A stretch of 64,000 bases of DNA from Deltaproteobacteria bacterium (lineage in GTDB: Bacteria; Myxococcota_A; UBA9160; UBA4427). Below the pieces are notes generated by a model. That model did not search any database. It saw only the letters and a program-made list of their open reading frames with translations, and had not been told where the DNA came from. Numbering within the stretch: position 1 is the stretch's first letter; each line of letters opens with the position of its first letter. The stretch lies in NCBI GenBank assembly GCA_016713665.1, contig JADJOR010000005.1:186001-250000 (forward strand), written 5' to 3'. The position numbers and the translations under genes were made by a program. This document shows positions 15,952 through 24,847 of this stretch, piece by piece.

Positions 15952-18309
15952 TCAAGCTCGCACGCTGATCCCCGGCCGGGCGCGCCTCGCCCGCCACGCC
16001 AGCCCGCCGACGCCGACCACGAGCAGGGTCGAGAGACCGGGCTCGGGCGCGACGTGCTCCTCGAAGGTCGGGAGCGGATACGGTCGCCCGCCCGCGCCGA
16101 CGGCCGGCACGACGAGCCAGTCGTCCTGCGCGAGCGCCGGATCGAGCGGATGGCCGCCCGCGACGTTGGTCGCGTCTCCGACCTGCCCATTCGGAACGCG
16201 CAGCTCGGGATGGTCGAAGGGGGCGCGCTCGTAGCGGACACGATCGTCCGTCAGGCTCTTCAGGAACGCGATGATCGCCTCGCGTTGCCCCGGAACGAAG
16301 CGGAGCTCGACCTGGGGGAAGACCGTGCCGAATTGCTTGGCCGACGGCTCGTAGTTCCCGCCGCGCGTGTAGAACTCGAGGACCTGCTCGAGGGTCGCCA
16401 TGCTGCCGTTGTGCATGTAGGGCCCGGTCAGCTCGACGTTCCGGAGCGACGGGATCTTGAACGAGCCGAGCGCCGCCGACTTCATCTTCGTGTTGCTCGG
16501 GCTCGCGAGCTCGGCCGCGGCCGCCGCCGGAGTCGGAACGAATGCACCGGTCGACGAGAAACATCCGGTCGTCGGTTGGCTCTGCGGCAGGACGCCCTGG
16601 GCCTGGGTGAAGAAGACCGGATGGGGCGTCGCGGTGTCCCGTGCGAGATCGAGGTCGAAGTCACAAGGCCGGACTTCGTGGACCGGCGGGTCCACGACGG
16701 CGGCGAGGTTCCCGGTCAGGCGTTGCAGGAGCTGCTCGCCGAACGAGAGGGGATGGCCGAAGGGGTCGACTCCGCCGAGGCCCGGGTCGGCGTCCTCGGG
16801 AACGAGGCCGTTGTTCGAGAAGCCCGTGTCCACGAGGCGCGCGCCCCCGACGACGCTGAAGCGCGTGACGACGTTCGGGGTCGTGCTGATCACGAAGGTC
16901 TGGTTGCCGAAGGCGAGGGGGTTCGAGTGGACCATCTCGGCGTTCGTCGCGACGGCGGCGGGGGTGAGCAGCGGGCCGATGTGGCAGAGGGCGCAGTGGC
17001 CGACGCGGAAGGCGGTGAAGCCCTCCTGGGCGAGGGGCGAGAGGGCGGTCGGGATGCCCTCGGCGTCGACGGGGCTGCGATCGAACGGCGAGTCGTCGGA
17101 GACGAGCGTCGATTCGTAGAGCTGGATCGCGAGGGCGAAGAACATCGCGAAGTTCGCTTCGAGCTGGGAGTAGGGCGTCGTGTCGCCGGCGGTCGGCGCG
17201 CCGAAGGGGCCGGCCGTCGGCCAGGCCCAGTAACGGGGCGCGAAGGCCTCCGTGACGAGGCTCGCATAGGTCGTGGCGAGGCCGTTCGCGAGCTGTCCCG
17301 GACTGCTATTCGCGCGCGGGCCGAGAACGCCGTCGTCCCAACGGACCTGCTGATTCGAGAGCGGTGCGCGATTCGCGAGCTTCCGCCCGAGATCCGCGAA
17401 GGTCCGACCGCCACAGGCCATCTCGACGTCGCTGCGCGGCGGCGAGAGCGCCTGCGAAGCCAGCGACGAGTTGATCAGCGCGAGCCGCTGCTTGACGACG
17501 CTCCCGGGGCCGGTCTGGACCCAGACCCCCGCATCGGGATCGCGCTCGCCCCACGGACTGCTGCCGTTGAAGAGATTGTTCGCCGCGCCGTCCCAGAGGT
17601 TGCGGTAGTTGAAGACGGCGTTGACGATGGTCGGGGCGTTGCGCGGCTCGACGCGGCGGACGCCCGTTCCACCGACCTGGAAGATCCCGTCCGCGGCGCG
17701 GACGCAGTCGTCGTTCGGACCGGAGGCCGCGACGCTGCCGAAGACGCCGCCGAAGCTCCCGCCCGACCCGACCACATCGTTCGAGACGTAGGTCGGCGCG
17801 TAGACGGAGAGCGGATCGAGCGGATCGGCGGTCCGGAAGAACGGGAAGTGAGCGAGCGAGAGGGTCGCGTTGGGTCCGCGCGGAACGCCGTTCGGATCGT
17901 TCTCGAAGATCGGCGAATGGACCAGGGTATTTTTACCCTCCGGCGCGATCTGATTCCGGGTTCGGAAGTCGGCGCCGGCATGGAAATGACAGGTCGCGCA
18001 GGCGACGCCGTCGCTGCCCACGTTGGAGTCCCAGAAGAGCGCCTTGCCGAGGACGATCGCTGCCTCCTGATCGACGACGATCGGATCGGGACCATCGAGC
18101 AGACCGGGCACCGGCGGGACCGGCGCGCCGACCAGCGTGATCGGCACCGGCCCGAAATGCGCCGTGGCGCTCGCCGCCAGCATCGAGGCCGCGAGCCCTG
18201 CGATCGCGCCCGGGACGCGCGACGACGCAAGTACGCGTCGTCGCCGTCCCGGAGTCGAGCCCGACACGGAATGAAGGCCAGTCTTCGCGTCGTCGCTCGA
18301 GCATCCCAT
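15952..18309 (-). CDS. Di-haem cytochrome c peroxidase/MauG-like protein with PEP tail
   Basis: This is a 785-residue exported protein. A basic N-terminus and hydrophobic segment (about 32-50) form the signal. Two haem c sites are visible: CATCH (104-108) and CALCH (439-443). A conserved block (FKIPSLRNVELTGPYMHNGS) is typical of cytochrome c peroxidase/MauG proteins. The end reads APEPGLSTLLVVGVGG followed by arginines, a PEP-CTERM-like anchor. The family reduces H2O2 or oxidises periplasmic or surface targets. At 785 residues it is roughly twice the usual size, with large inserts around the second haem. It starts 5 bases after the frameshifted sorting-tail gene at 18315, so they likely form one operon. 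Confidence 0.9.
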   Translation of the reverse strand: MGCSSDDAKTGLHSVSGSTPGRRRRVLASSRVPGAIAGLAASMLAASATAHFGPVPITLVGAPVPPVPGLLDGPDPIVVDQEAAIVLGKALFWDSNVGSDGVACATCHFHAGADFRTRNQIAPEGKNTLVHSPIFENDPNGVPRGPNATLSLAHFPFFRTADPLDPLSVYAPTYVSNDVVGSGGSFGGVFGSVAASGPNDDCVRAADGIFQVGGTGVRRVEPRNAPTIVNAVFNYRNLWDGAANNLFNGSSPWGERDPDAGVWVQTGPGSVVKQRLALINSSLASQALSPPRSDVEMACGGRTFADLGRKLANRAPLSNQQVRWDDGVLGPRANSSPGQLANGLATTYASLVTEAFAPRYWAWPTAGPFGAPTAGDTTPYSQLEANFAMFFALAIQLYESTLVSDDSPFDRSPVDAEGIPTALSPLAQEGFTAFRVGHCALCHIGPLLTPAAVATNAEMVHSNPLAFGNQTFVISTTPNVVTRFSVVGGARLVDTGFSNNGLVPEDADPGLGGVDPFGHPLSFGEQLLQRLTGNLAAVVDPPVHEVRPCDFDLDLARDTATPHPVFFTQAQGVLPQSQPTTGCFSSTGAFVPTPAAAAAELASPSNTKMKSAALGSFKIPSLRNVELTGPYMHNGSMATLEQVLEFYTRGGNYEPSAKQFGTVFPQVELRFVPGQREAIIAFLKSLTDDRVRYERAPFDHPELRVPNGQVGDATNVAGGHPLDPALAQDDWLVVPAVGAGGRPYPLPTFEEHVAPEPGLSTLLVVGVGGLAWRARRARPGISVRA

Positions 18310-18314
18310 GGCGA

Positions 18315-19137
18315 TCAGCCCTTCGACCCATCGCGGCGCCGGAGCGCGAGACCTGCGAGGCCGAGTCCGAAGAGGAGCGCTGCGCCGGGCTCGGGCACGG
18401 CCGTGATCGACACGTTGTAGAGCGAGCCCGTCTTCGATGGGTCGGTGCCCCCGACGTAGATCACGAGCCAGCCCGCTTCGACGCCGGAGAGCGAGAGCGA
18501 GGCGAAGCCCGTTCCGACGACACCGGACACGCCCGCCGCGTAGAGGCTCGAAATGCGCGCGTCGTGGGCACCGTTCAGGATCGTCTCACCCCAGCCCGTC
18601 GCCGTCAGCACGCTCGGTCCCGAGACGGCATAACCGAGGAGCTCCTTCGCGTTGCCGCCCTGCCCGTCCTGCATCCAGAGCGTGCCCGCGCTGCCGAGCG
18701 CGCCGTAGGCGTTGAACGAATGCGGGGTCCCGAAGGCCGCCGTCGAGACCTCGCTGCCGAAGCCGGTCGTCCCGCCGTCGAACGCGCCGCCGTTGCCGAC
18801 CGCCCAGACGGAGACGCCCGGGGCGAAGCCGCTCGGATTCTGGGCCGTGATCTGGATGTGGAGCTGCGCCAGAGCTTCCGACCTGGACGCTGTACCAGCT
18901 GCCCGTATGGGCCCAGGCCGAGCCGTTCAACGACGGGTTGTTGGCCATCGACGCGGGCGCCGCGGCGCCGCCGGTCTTCAGGGCCGAATCGCCGGGCGCT
19001 AGGACCTGCGCCGTCGTCGCCCCGCCGTTCCACGTCGTGAACCCGATCGCCCCGGCCGCGCTCGCCTCGCCGGAGGCCAGCAGCGCGAAGGCGACCGCGC
19101 CAAACCCGATCAATCTGCCGAATGCCGTTCTTCCCAT
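18315..19137 (-). pseudogene. PEP-CTERM protein gene broken by a frameshift
   Basis: The start (ATG 19137, signal peptide FALLASGEASA) and the end (AVPEPGAALLFGLGLAGLALRRR) of one PEP-CTERM protein lie in different frames. The upper frame reads sensibly to about AHTGSWYSVQVGSS. The lower frame resumes with LHIQITAQNPSGFAPGVSVW and continues to the stop. The switch lies near 18860-18890 and corresponds to one extra base. The joined product would be about 274 residues of secreted, beta-rich protein. It may be a true lesion or a sequencing indel. It precedes the di-haem peroxidase-like gene by 5 bases. Confidence 0.75.
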
Positions 19138-19388
19138 TTCGTTTCGTCCTTCCCTGGAGGTGGATCATCTGGAGATGGATCGACCACTCGAAATCGACGG
19201 CGACGTCGCGCGATCGATCGCGGCGCAGTCTTGCATAACGTCTCGAGCGGGAAGAGCGGTGGTTTGTCGCACGCCGCGGAAGGTTGCAGGGACAGAGCGC
19301 CTCATTTCCCGCCCGCACACGCTCGCCCACCGGGTGCGTCAACTTGCCGCAGATCGAAATCGACCGACCTGAACTAACTTATGCGACT

Positions 19389-20504
19389 GTGCTGAATCCG
19401 ATCGCCGCGCAGAAATCCGGAATCGCCCGATCCTCCGTTCGTCCCATCCTACGACCGGGAGTGGAGCGCGCGGCTCGCACGCGGCGATTCGCAGTCCTCG
19501 CGATCGGCGCGATCGGCGCGATCGGCAGCCTGCTCGGAGCGCTCGTGCCGACGACCGCTCGCGCCGCCACGCTGATCGGGCTCCTCCCGAGCCCGGCGAG
19601 CGAGGCGCTCCTGCTTTCGGTCGATTGCGCGAACGACGGCTCGGGCGAGCCCGCCTCCATGACGGTCCAGATCCGGGACCTCGGTCCCGCCCTGGCGCCT
19701 GTCGTGAGTCTGCAGGCGCGCCGGAACTTCGCGGCGAAGAGCACGACCGACGGAATCGATGCGGACGGGACCGCGAGCCCGGTCGTGATCCTGAACGAGG
19801 GTGCCGGACGTTACGATCTCTACGTCGACAAGAACGGCGCGGGCGAAGAGGCGTTCGAAGTCGTGGCTCAATGCTGGACCGGTCCGAACGGAACCGGCAG
19901 TGCGACCGGAACGACGCTGCGATCCGCCCAGGGAGAGCCCGTTCCGACCCTCCTTCCGCCGGCCGGGATCGGGTTGCTCGGTTTGTCCCTCGCGCTGGCC
20001 ATGGCCGAGCTTCGAGCGAGACCGCGATCGACGCGGCCGCTCGACCGAAGCGACTCGCGTTCTGCGCTGCTCTTGCTCGCCTTGATGGTCGGGGGCCTCG
20101 CATGGCTCGCGCCCGCCGTCGCCGGCGCCCACTCCCAGCCCGGCAGCCTCGGAACCCCCGCATCGGCGACCGACTACTACGAGATCGCGTGCTTCGACGA
20201 TGGCCACGGCCAGCCTGGCTCGCTCGAGCTCCAGATTCGCGACGCTTCGCCGGGCGCCGCGCCCTTCGTCAGCGTTCAGGGTCATCATGGCCTGACGGTT
20301 CGAAGCGTCTCGGACGATCTCCTCGCGGACATCCTGCCGAGCCCGCGGATCTTCCTGAACGGCGGCGCCGTCAGCTACTTCGTCCTCGTCGACAAGAGCG
20401 GAGCCGGCGGCAAGTTCTACGACCTCACGTACCACTGCTGGACCGGACCGGACGGGACCGGCGTCCATACGGGCACCAGCCTGATCATCCGGCAGAGCGA
20501 ATAG
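19389..20504 (+). CDS. Secreted protein with duplicated domain and internal sorting tail
   Basis: A 371-residue frame, start uncertain (GTG 19389 chosen; GTG 19461 also possible). It holds a signal peptide (AIGAIGAIGSLLGALVPTTARA), domain A, then VPTLLPPAGIGLLGLSLALA and arginines resembling an IPTL/PEP-type C-terminal anchor. Next come a second signal-like helix (LLLLALMVGGLAWLAPAVAG) and domain B. Domains A and B are homologous, sharing VQIRD/LQIRD, YDLYVDKNGAG/YFVLVDKSGAG and CWTGP(N/D)GTG. It looks like two tandem-duplicated genes fused in frame. An internal start at an ATG before the second signal could give a separate protein. The function is unknown. Confidence 0.65.
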   Translation: MLNPIAAQKSGIARSSVRPILRPGVERAARTRRFAVLAIGAIGAIGSLLGALVPTTARAATLIGLLPSPASEALLLSVDCANDGSGEPASMTVQIRDLGPALAPVVSLQARRNFAAKSTTDGIDADGTASPVVILNEGAGRYDLYVDKNGAGEEAFEVVAQCWTGPNGTGSATGTTLRSAQGEPVPTLLPPAGIGLLGLSLALAMAELRARPRSTRPLDRSDSRSALLLLALMVGGLAWLAPAVAGAHSQPGSLGTPASATDYYEIACFDDGHGQPGSLELQIRDASPGAAPFVSVQGHHGLTVRSVSDDLLADILPSPRIFLNGGAVSYFVLVDKSGAGGKFYDLTYHCWTGPDGTGVHTGTSLIIRQSE

Positions 20505-20610
20505 AACTGCCCCCAGACGACACGTCGAAATCGATCGCGTAGACTCGCTCGTGAGCGGTCGGCGCCCCGGGTCCGCTGCAGGGCAAGCCGACTCGTCGGG
20601 GGCCAGTTTC

Positions 20611-20820
20611 GTGAGAACCGAGTCCACAGGCCTGATCGCGCTGGCCTCCCTCCTGCTCGCCGGCTGCGACGGGGAGCTCCTCGCCGATGCTCCGGCCGGA
20701 ATCTGCACCGAGGTCGGCGTCCAGTGCGTGCTCCCGGCGGGCCCGCTCGGCGTCTGCGAGCGTTCGGCCTGCGAGCCGGGCGCATCGGAGCCCTGCTTCG
20801 CATGCGTATCCCAACATTAG
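20611..20820 (+). CDS. Small cysteine-rich lipoprotein
   Basis: This is a 69-residue frame from GTG 20611 (GGGGG upstream), with a short signal peptide and lipobox LLAGC. The mature part is small and carries six more cysteines in a C-terminal cluster (CTEVGVQC, CERSAC, CFAC), probably disulfide-bonded outside the cytoplasm. It has no recognised family and stands alone between genes on the same strand. Confidence 0.55.
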   Translation: MRTESTGLIALASLLLAGCDGELLADAPAGICTEVGVQCVLPAGPLGVCERSACEPGASEPCFACVSQH

Positions 20821-20881
20821 TCGGCTCGACGATGCCGGCAGCCGAGCGATCGGCGGTCGGAGAAGCCCCGGAGTCCCACCC

Positions 20882-21724
20882 ATGTACCCCCTCTCGATCC
20901 AGGTCGGCCCCCACATCTTCCGTTGTCGCGAGGCCGGCCCCCACGACGGCTCGCTCGTGCTGCTGCTCCACGGCTTCCCGCAATCCTCCGCCGAGTGGAA
21001 GGCCCAGCTCGAGGCCCTCGGCCAGGCGGGCCATCACGCCGTCGCCCCCGACCAGCGCGGCTACTCGCCGCGCGCCCGCCCCGACGGCATCGAGGCCTAT
21101 CGGATCACGGAGCTCGTCGCCGACGTCCTCGGCATGGCGGATGCGCTCGGGGCGGAACGCTTCCATCTCGTCGGCCACGACTGGGGCGCGATCGTCGCCT
21201 GGCACGTCGCCGCCCATCATCCCGATCGCCTGCGCTCGCTCACGATCGTCTCCGTCCCCCATCCCAACGCCTTCGCCCGAGCGCTCGATCCCGCAAACGG
21301 AACCGATCAGCCCGAGCGTTCGACCTACATCGCGGGCTTCAAGCAGCCGGGCGCCGAGAACGCGATGGGCGAGGATTTCCTGCGCATGGCCTTCGGCGCC
21401 TCGGGCCTCGCGGGCCACGACGTCGAGGACCACGTCCGCGTCCTGACCGAGCCGGGCGCGATGCGCGCCGGCCTCGACTGGTACCGCGCCTACGACTTCC
21501 TGAAGCAGAGCGCGCCGAACGTCGTCGTCCCGACCCTCTTCATCTGGAGCACCGCCGATCCCGCCCTCGGCCGCGACGGCGCGGAGTGGACGAAGGAGTA
21601 CGTCGACGCGCCCTATCGCTTCGTCGTCATCGAGAACGGCCCCCACTGGCTGCCGGAGACCCACCCGAACGAAGTCAACGCGCTCCTGCTCGAGCACGTC
21701 GCCGACAACGAACGGCGGCGCTGA
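20882..21724 (+). CDS. Alpha/beta hydrolase, epoxide-hydrolase-like
   Basis: This 280-residue protein has HGFPQSS (oxyanion region), GHDWGA with an aspartate nucleophile, and a C-terminal GPHWLPETHP histidine. The Asp nucleophile in HDWG is typical of epoxide hydrolases and haloalkane dehalogenases. Together with HGFP it favours an epoxide hydrolase. The ATG at 20882 gives a normal N-terminus. The gene ends one base before the lipoprotein gene starting at 21726. The reaction would convert an epoxide to a diol, possibly downstream of monooxygenases in this region. Confidence 0.88.
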   Translation: MYPLSIQVGPHIFRCREAGPHDGSLVLLLHGFPQSSAEWKAQLEALGQAGHHAVAPDQRGYSPRARPDGIEAYRITELVADVLGMADALGAERFHLVGHDWGAIVAWHVAAHHPDRLRSLTIVSVPHPNAFARALDPANGTDQPERSTYIAGFKQPGAENAMGEDFLRMAFGASGLAGHDVEDHVRVLTEPGAMRAGLDWYRAYDFLKQSAPNVVVPTLFIWSTADPALGRDGAEWTKEYVDAPYRFVVIENGPHWLPETHPNEVNALLLEHVADNERRR

Positions 21725-21725
21725 G

Positions 21726-22571
21726 ATGCGCGCCCTCCGCCTCGGCGTTCCCATGCTCAGGGCCGTTTGCGGCCTCGCCCTCTCGTGTGCGCTCGCGGTT
21801 GGCTGCGCCACGAAGCCGGAGAATGAAGCCGCGGGGACACCCGTCCCCTACCAATTGATCGCCCACGACGTCGATCGCTCGACGCTCTCGACCGTCGAAC
21901 GTCGGGGCTTCGACCTCTACGTCCGCGACATCGCCGCGAGCCGCGCGACGAACGCGGCGCTCGCGACGCTCGCGGGGCGCGGGCGGGCGCGGAACGACGT
22001 GGCCGGCTGGATCGTCGTTCCCTACGAGCAGGGCTTCCTCGTCCGCTTCATCACGCAGGGCGAGCAGTCGGTCATCGACGTCTCCGTCGATCCCTTCAGC
22101 GCGCTCGCCCCCTACGTCGTCGAGAACGAGCCGGGCAAGAGCTTGTCCGCGCGGGAGACGGCGATGTGGCGCGCTCGCCAGCTCGCGATCCAGGAGCCCA
22201 TCGCGCGCTGCTCCGATCACTACAACACCGTCGTCCTGCCCGAGAGCGATCGCGACGACGCCGACTGGCTCGTCTACCTGATCGCCGTCGCCATGGACTC
22301 GACCCATTTCGCGGTCGGCGGTCATCACCGGATCCGGGTCGACTCAGAGGGCCGCCGGATCCTCGAGCGCTTCGCCCTCTCGAAGAGCTGCATCAGCCCC
22401 GAGTACGATCCCGGCTCGGCGGGCTTCGTCATGACCCATCTGGTCTCGAGCGAGCCCGTCGAGACGCAGGTCTACGTGAGCCTGCTTCATGGCATCACGC
22501 TCTACGTCGGCGTAGTCGAGCCACGACGGAGCTGGAAGGTCGAAGAGGGACGAGTGCAGCCCCTGGATTGA
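21726..22571 (+). CDS. Lipoprotein of unknown function
   Basis: This 281-residue protein has a signal peptide ending in lipobox LAVGC (Cys at about 27), followed by a soluble alpha/beta region without familiar motifs. It is expected to be membrane-anchored on the periplasmic side. It follows the epoxide-hydrolase-like gene with one base between, so the two are probably cotranscribed. I recognise no family. Confidence 0.8.
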   Translation: MRALRLGVPMLRAVCGLALSCALAVGCATKPENEAAGTPVPYQLIAHDVDRSTLSTVERRGFDLYVRDIAASRATNAALATLAGRGRARNDVAGWIVVPYEQGFLVRFITQGEQSVIDVSVDPFSALAPYVVENEPGKSLSARETAMWRARQLAIQEPIARCSDHYNTVVLPESDRDDADWLVYLIAVAMDSTHFAVGGHHRIRVDSEGRRILERFALSKSCISPEYDPGSAGFVMTHLVSSEPVETQVYVSLLHGITLYVGVVEPRRSWKVEEGRVQPLD

Positions 22572-22618
22572 CAAGGGAGCCGAGCCCGCTCCACGCTCAG
22601 GGACCAGGGAGGTTCACG

Positions 22619-23503
22619 ATGGCGCGCCTCGCCACCTTCGCATCCCGCGTCGAAGCGGATCTGATGCGTGCCCGGCTCGCGGCGCAGGGAATCGACGCGC
22701 GTGTGGAGGCCGATGACGTCGGGGGTGCGTATCCCTGGCTTCAATCCGGCGGCGTCGGTCTGATCGTCGAGGACGACGTGCTCGCCGCCGCGCAAGGCGC
22801 ACTGTCGAACATCGAAGCGCCGCCGATGGAGGCGCCCGGCGATCTCGAAGCGGCGGAGCTCGCTGCGAATGCGATGCGGCCGCGGGGCACCGAAGGGAAC
22901 GGATCGGGCTGGGTCAACGTCGCGATCCTCCTCGCGATCGGCGGCCTGATGGGATACGTCCTCGGGCGGTCGGAGGTCCTCGCCCATGTCCAATCGACCC
23001 TGGCCGGGCATGACCATCCCGGGCTCGAATCGCAGGAAACCGAGACCGTCGAGCTCGACGAGAATGGCGATGGCCGGATCGACTCCTGGGCCGTATATCG
23101 CGGCTCCGAGATCGAACGCTGGATGTCGGACCGCAACGCAGACGGCTCGCCCGACTCCTGGCAGACCTACGAGGCCGGATTGGTCGGACGTAGCGAGGAC
23201 GACGACGACTTCGATGGAAAGACCGATCGTTGGTATGAGTACCGCGGCGGGGTGATCGTCCGGTCGAAGTTCGACGGCGACGGCAATGGTCTTCCCGACG
23301 GAACGACCGAGTACGTTCACGGCGTCGCGGTCCGCGGGTCCCTTCATCCCAACGGTGGCCCCGTCGAGGAGGAAGAGCGATACGTCGATGGTCTCCTGAG
23401 GGAGGTCTACGCGGTCGCGCCGGATGGCACGTCGAAACGGATCCGGACCTACGACGCCTTGGGTCGCGAGATCGGCCGACCCGAGCCGCAGGACGGCCGT
23501 TAG
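22619..23503 (+). CDS. DUF2007-type protein with acidic Ca-binding-like repeats
   Basis: A 294-residue protein starting at the ATG behind AGGGAGG. Residues 1-70 match the DUF2007 pattern (VEADLMRARLAAQGIDARVEADD, then VEDDVLAAAQGAL). One transmembrane helix follows (about 100-117). After it come repeats with DxNxDGxxD loops: DENGDGRIDSW, DRNADGSPDSW, DDDFDGKTDRW and DGDGNGLPDG. These resemble the EF-hand-like calcium loops of dockerin or thrombospondin type 3 repeats. A cytoplasmic sensor head with an outer calcium-dependent part is a possible reading. The stop directly abuts the convergent Rieske gene. Confidence 0.8.
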   Translation: MARLATFASRVEADLMRARLAAQGIDARVEADDVGGAYPWLQSGGVGLIVEDDVLAAAQGALSNIEAPPMEAPGDLEAAELAANAMRPRGTEGNGSGWVNVAILLAIGGLMGYVLGRSEVLAHVQSTLAGHDHPGLESQETETVELDENGDGRIDSWAVYRGSEIERWMSDRNADGSPDSWQTYEAGLVGRSEDDDDFDGKTDRWYEYRGGVIVRSKFDGDGNGLPDGTTEYVHGVAVRGSLHPNGGPVEEEERYVDGLLREVYAVAPDGTSKRIRTYDALGREIGRPEPQDGR

Positions 23504-24679
23504 TCAGCTCTTCGCGACGCGCAGCCCCGCATAACCCGTCTGTCGCGCGACGCTCTCGTGCATCAGCTTGAGCCCCGGCTCGTTGCGCCCGATCACGACG
23601 GCGCCGTGTGCGCCCTGGCGAAGACCGCGGCCGCAGCCCTCCCAGACCGGCTTGTCCTGGCGGACGGCGACCGCTGTCCGCGAAGCCATCTCCTCGGGCG
23701 ACGGGAGACCCGGCGGCGCCTCGAGGATCGGACTGATCCAGCCGTAGCGGAAGACCGCTTGCGAGGGCTTCTCGCCGGGCGAGAGGTCGGCATAGATGAG
23801 TCCGTAGTATTCGTGGGCGAGGGTCAGGTTCGGCGAGACCCACCACACGTAGGCGACGAGCTCGTTCGGCTTCCACTCGCTCTCCGGCGTCGCGCGGATT
23901 CGCGCCACGTCGGCCCGCGTGAACATCGGGAGCACCCAGCGCACGTGCTTCCCCACCGCATCGAAGAACCCGAGATCGAGATCGAGCGCCTGCGGATTCG
24001 TCGCGAACGTACCGGCATGGACGAAGGGAACATGGAGCCCCTCGAGCAGCCCCTCGGTCACCGACTTCCAGTTCGTCTCGAGCGGCTCCTCCGGCAGCGC
24101 ATTGAAGTACGTCATCCGCTCGGCCCCGATCGACGCGATCTCCGCGTCGAGAGGGCCGAGATGGCTCGCGACGTCGATCGGGTGGCCCGGGCGCAGGACG
24201 ACCCAGACGAAGCCGTGGCGCTCCTCGCAGGGCAGCTCGACGAGCCCCATCCGTCCCATGTCGAGATCCTTGAAGCGGTCGCGCAGCGGCATCCCCGTCA
24301 GGCGGCCCTTCGTATCGTAGGACCAGCCGTGATAGGGACAGAGGAAGACCCGCGCGTTGCCGCAGCCCCGGGCAGGCTCGGCGCCGCGGTGGCGACAGTA
24401 GTTGAGGAAGGCGCGCGCCCGGCCCTCGGCGTCCCGGGTCAGGAGGATCGAGCGACCGACGGACATCCGGACGTGGTAGTCGTTCGGCTTCGCGATCTCG
24501 CTCGACGCGAGCAGCGCGAGCGGCGAGGTCTCGAAGAGCTCGCGATCGAGCGCAGCCACCGCCTCGCTCGAGTAGGCCTCGAGCGGGACCTCGAGGTAGC
24601 CGTCGGCCAGCTCGGGCCACTGGCGCTCGACGATGTCGAGCGCGCGCTTCACGTCGCGGATGGCCTGCTCCCGGATCAT
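23504..24679 (-). CDS. Rieske non-haem iron oxygenase, alpha subunit type
   Basis: This 391-residue protein starts at an ATG preceded by GGGAGAG. The Rieske [2Fe-2S] site is complete (CRH ... CPYH, within NYCRHRGAEP and FLCPYHGWSYD). The catalytic domain has the mononuclear iron motif GLHVPFVH (HxxxxH). Such enzymes hydroxylate aromatic rings, steroids or other hydrophobic substrates with electrons from a separate reductase. No reductase or beta subunit lies nearby. It is divergent from the FocA-type transporter at 24848, with 168 bases between. Confidence 0.93.
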   Translation of the reverse strand: MIREQAIRDVKRALDIVERQWPELADGYLEVPLEAYSSEAVAALDRELFETSPLALLASSEIAKPNDYHVRMSVGRSILLTRDAEGRARAFLNYCRHRGAEPARGCGNARVFLCPYHGWSYDTKGRLTGMPLRDRFKDLDMGRMGLVELPCEERHGFVWVVLRPGHPIDVASHLGPLDAEIASIGAERMTYFNALPEEPLETNWKSVTEGLLEGLHVPFVHAGTFATNPQALDLDLGFFDAVGKHVRWVLPMFTRADVARIRATPESEWKPNELVAYVWWVSPNLTLAHEYYGLIYADLSPGEKPSQAVFRYGWISPILEAPPGLPSPEEMASRTAVAVRQDKPVWEGCGRGLRQGAHGAVVIGRNEPGLKLMHESVARQTGYAGLRVAKS

Positions 24680-24847
24680 CGGTCTCTCTCCCTGGTCGTC
24701 TCGCCCCCATTGATAGATCCCCGATCGCCGATGCGCATGCGTCCGCTCGCGCGAGAGGAGGCCCGCCCGACCCGATCTCGACGATCCGATTCCCGCCGCC
24801 CCCGGCCATTGCGCCGCCCGGGGTCGACGCACGAGAATGGGCGCATC

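Noticed and set aside
16054..18420. Long open frame of about 788 codons opposite the di-haem peroxidase-like gene
   Set aside because: It is Arg/Glu/Ala-rich with no motifs and mirrors the GC-rich codons of the real gene, which has haem sites, a signal and a sorting tail.
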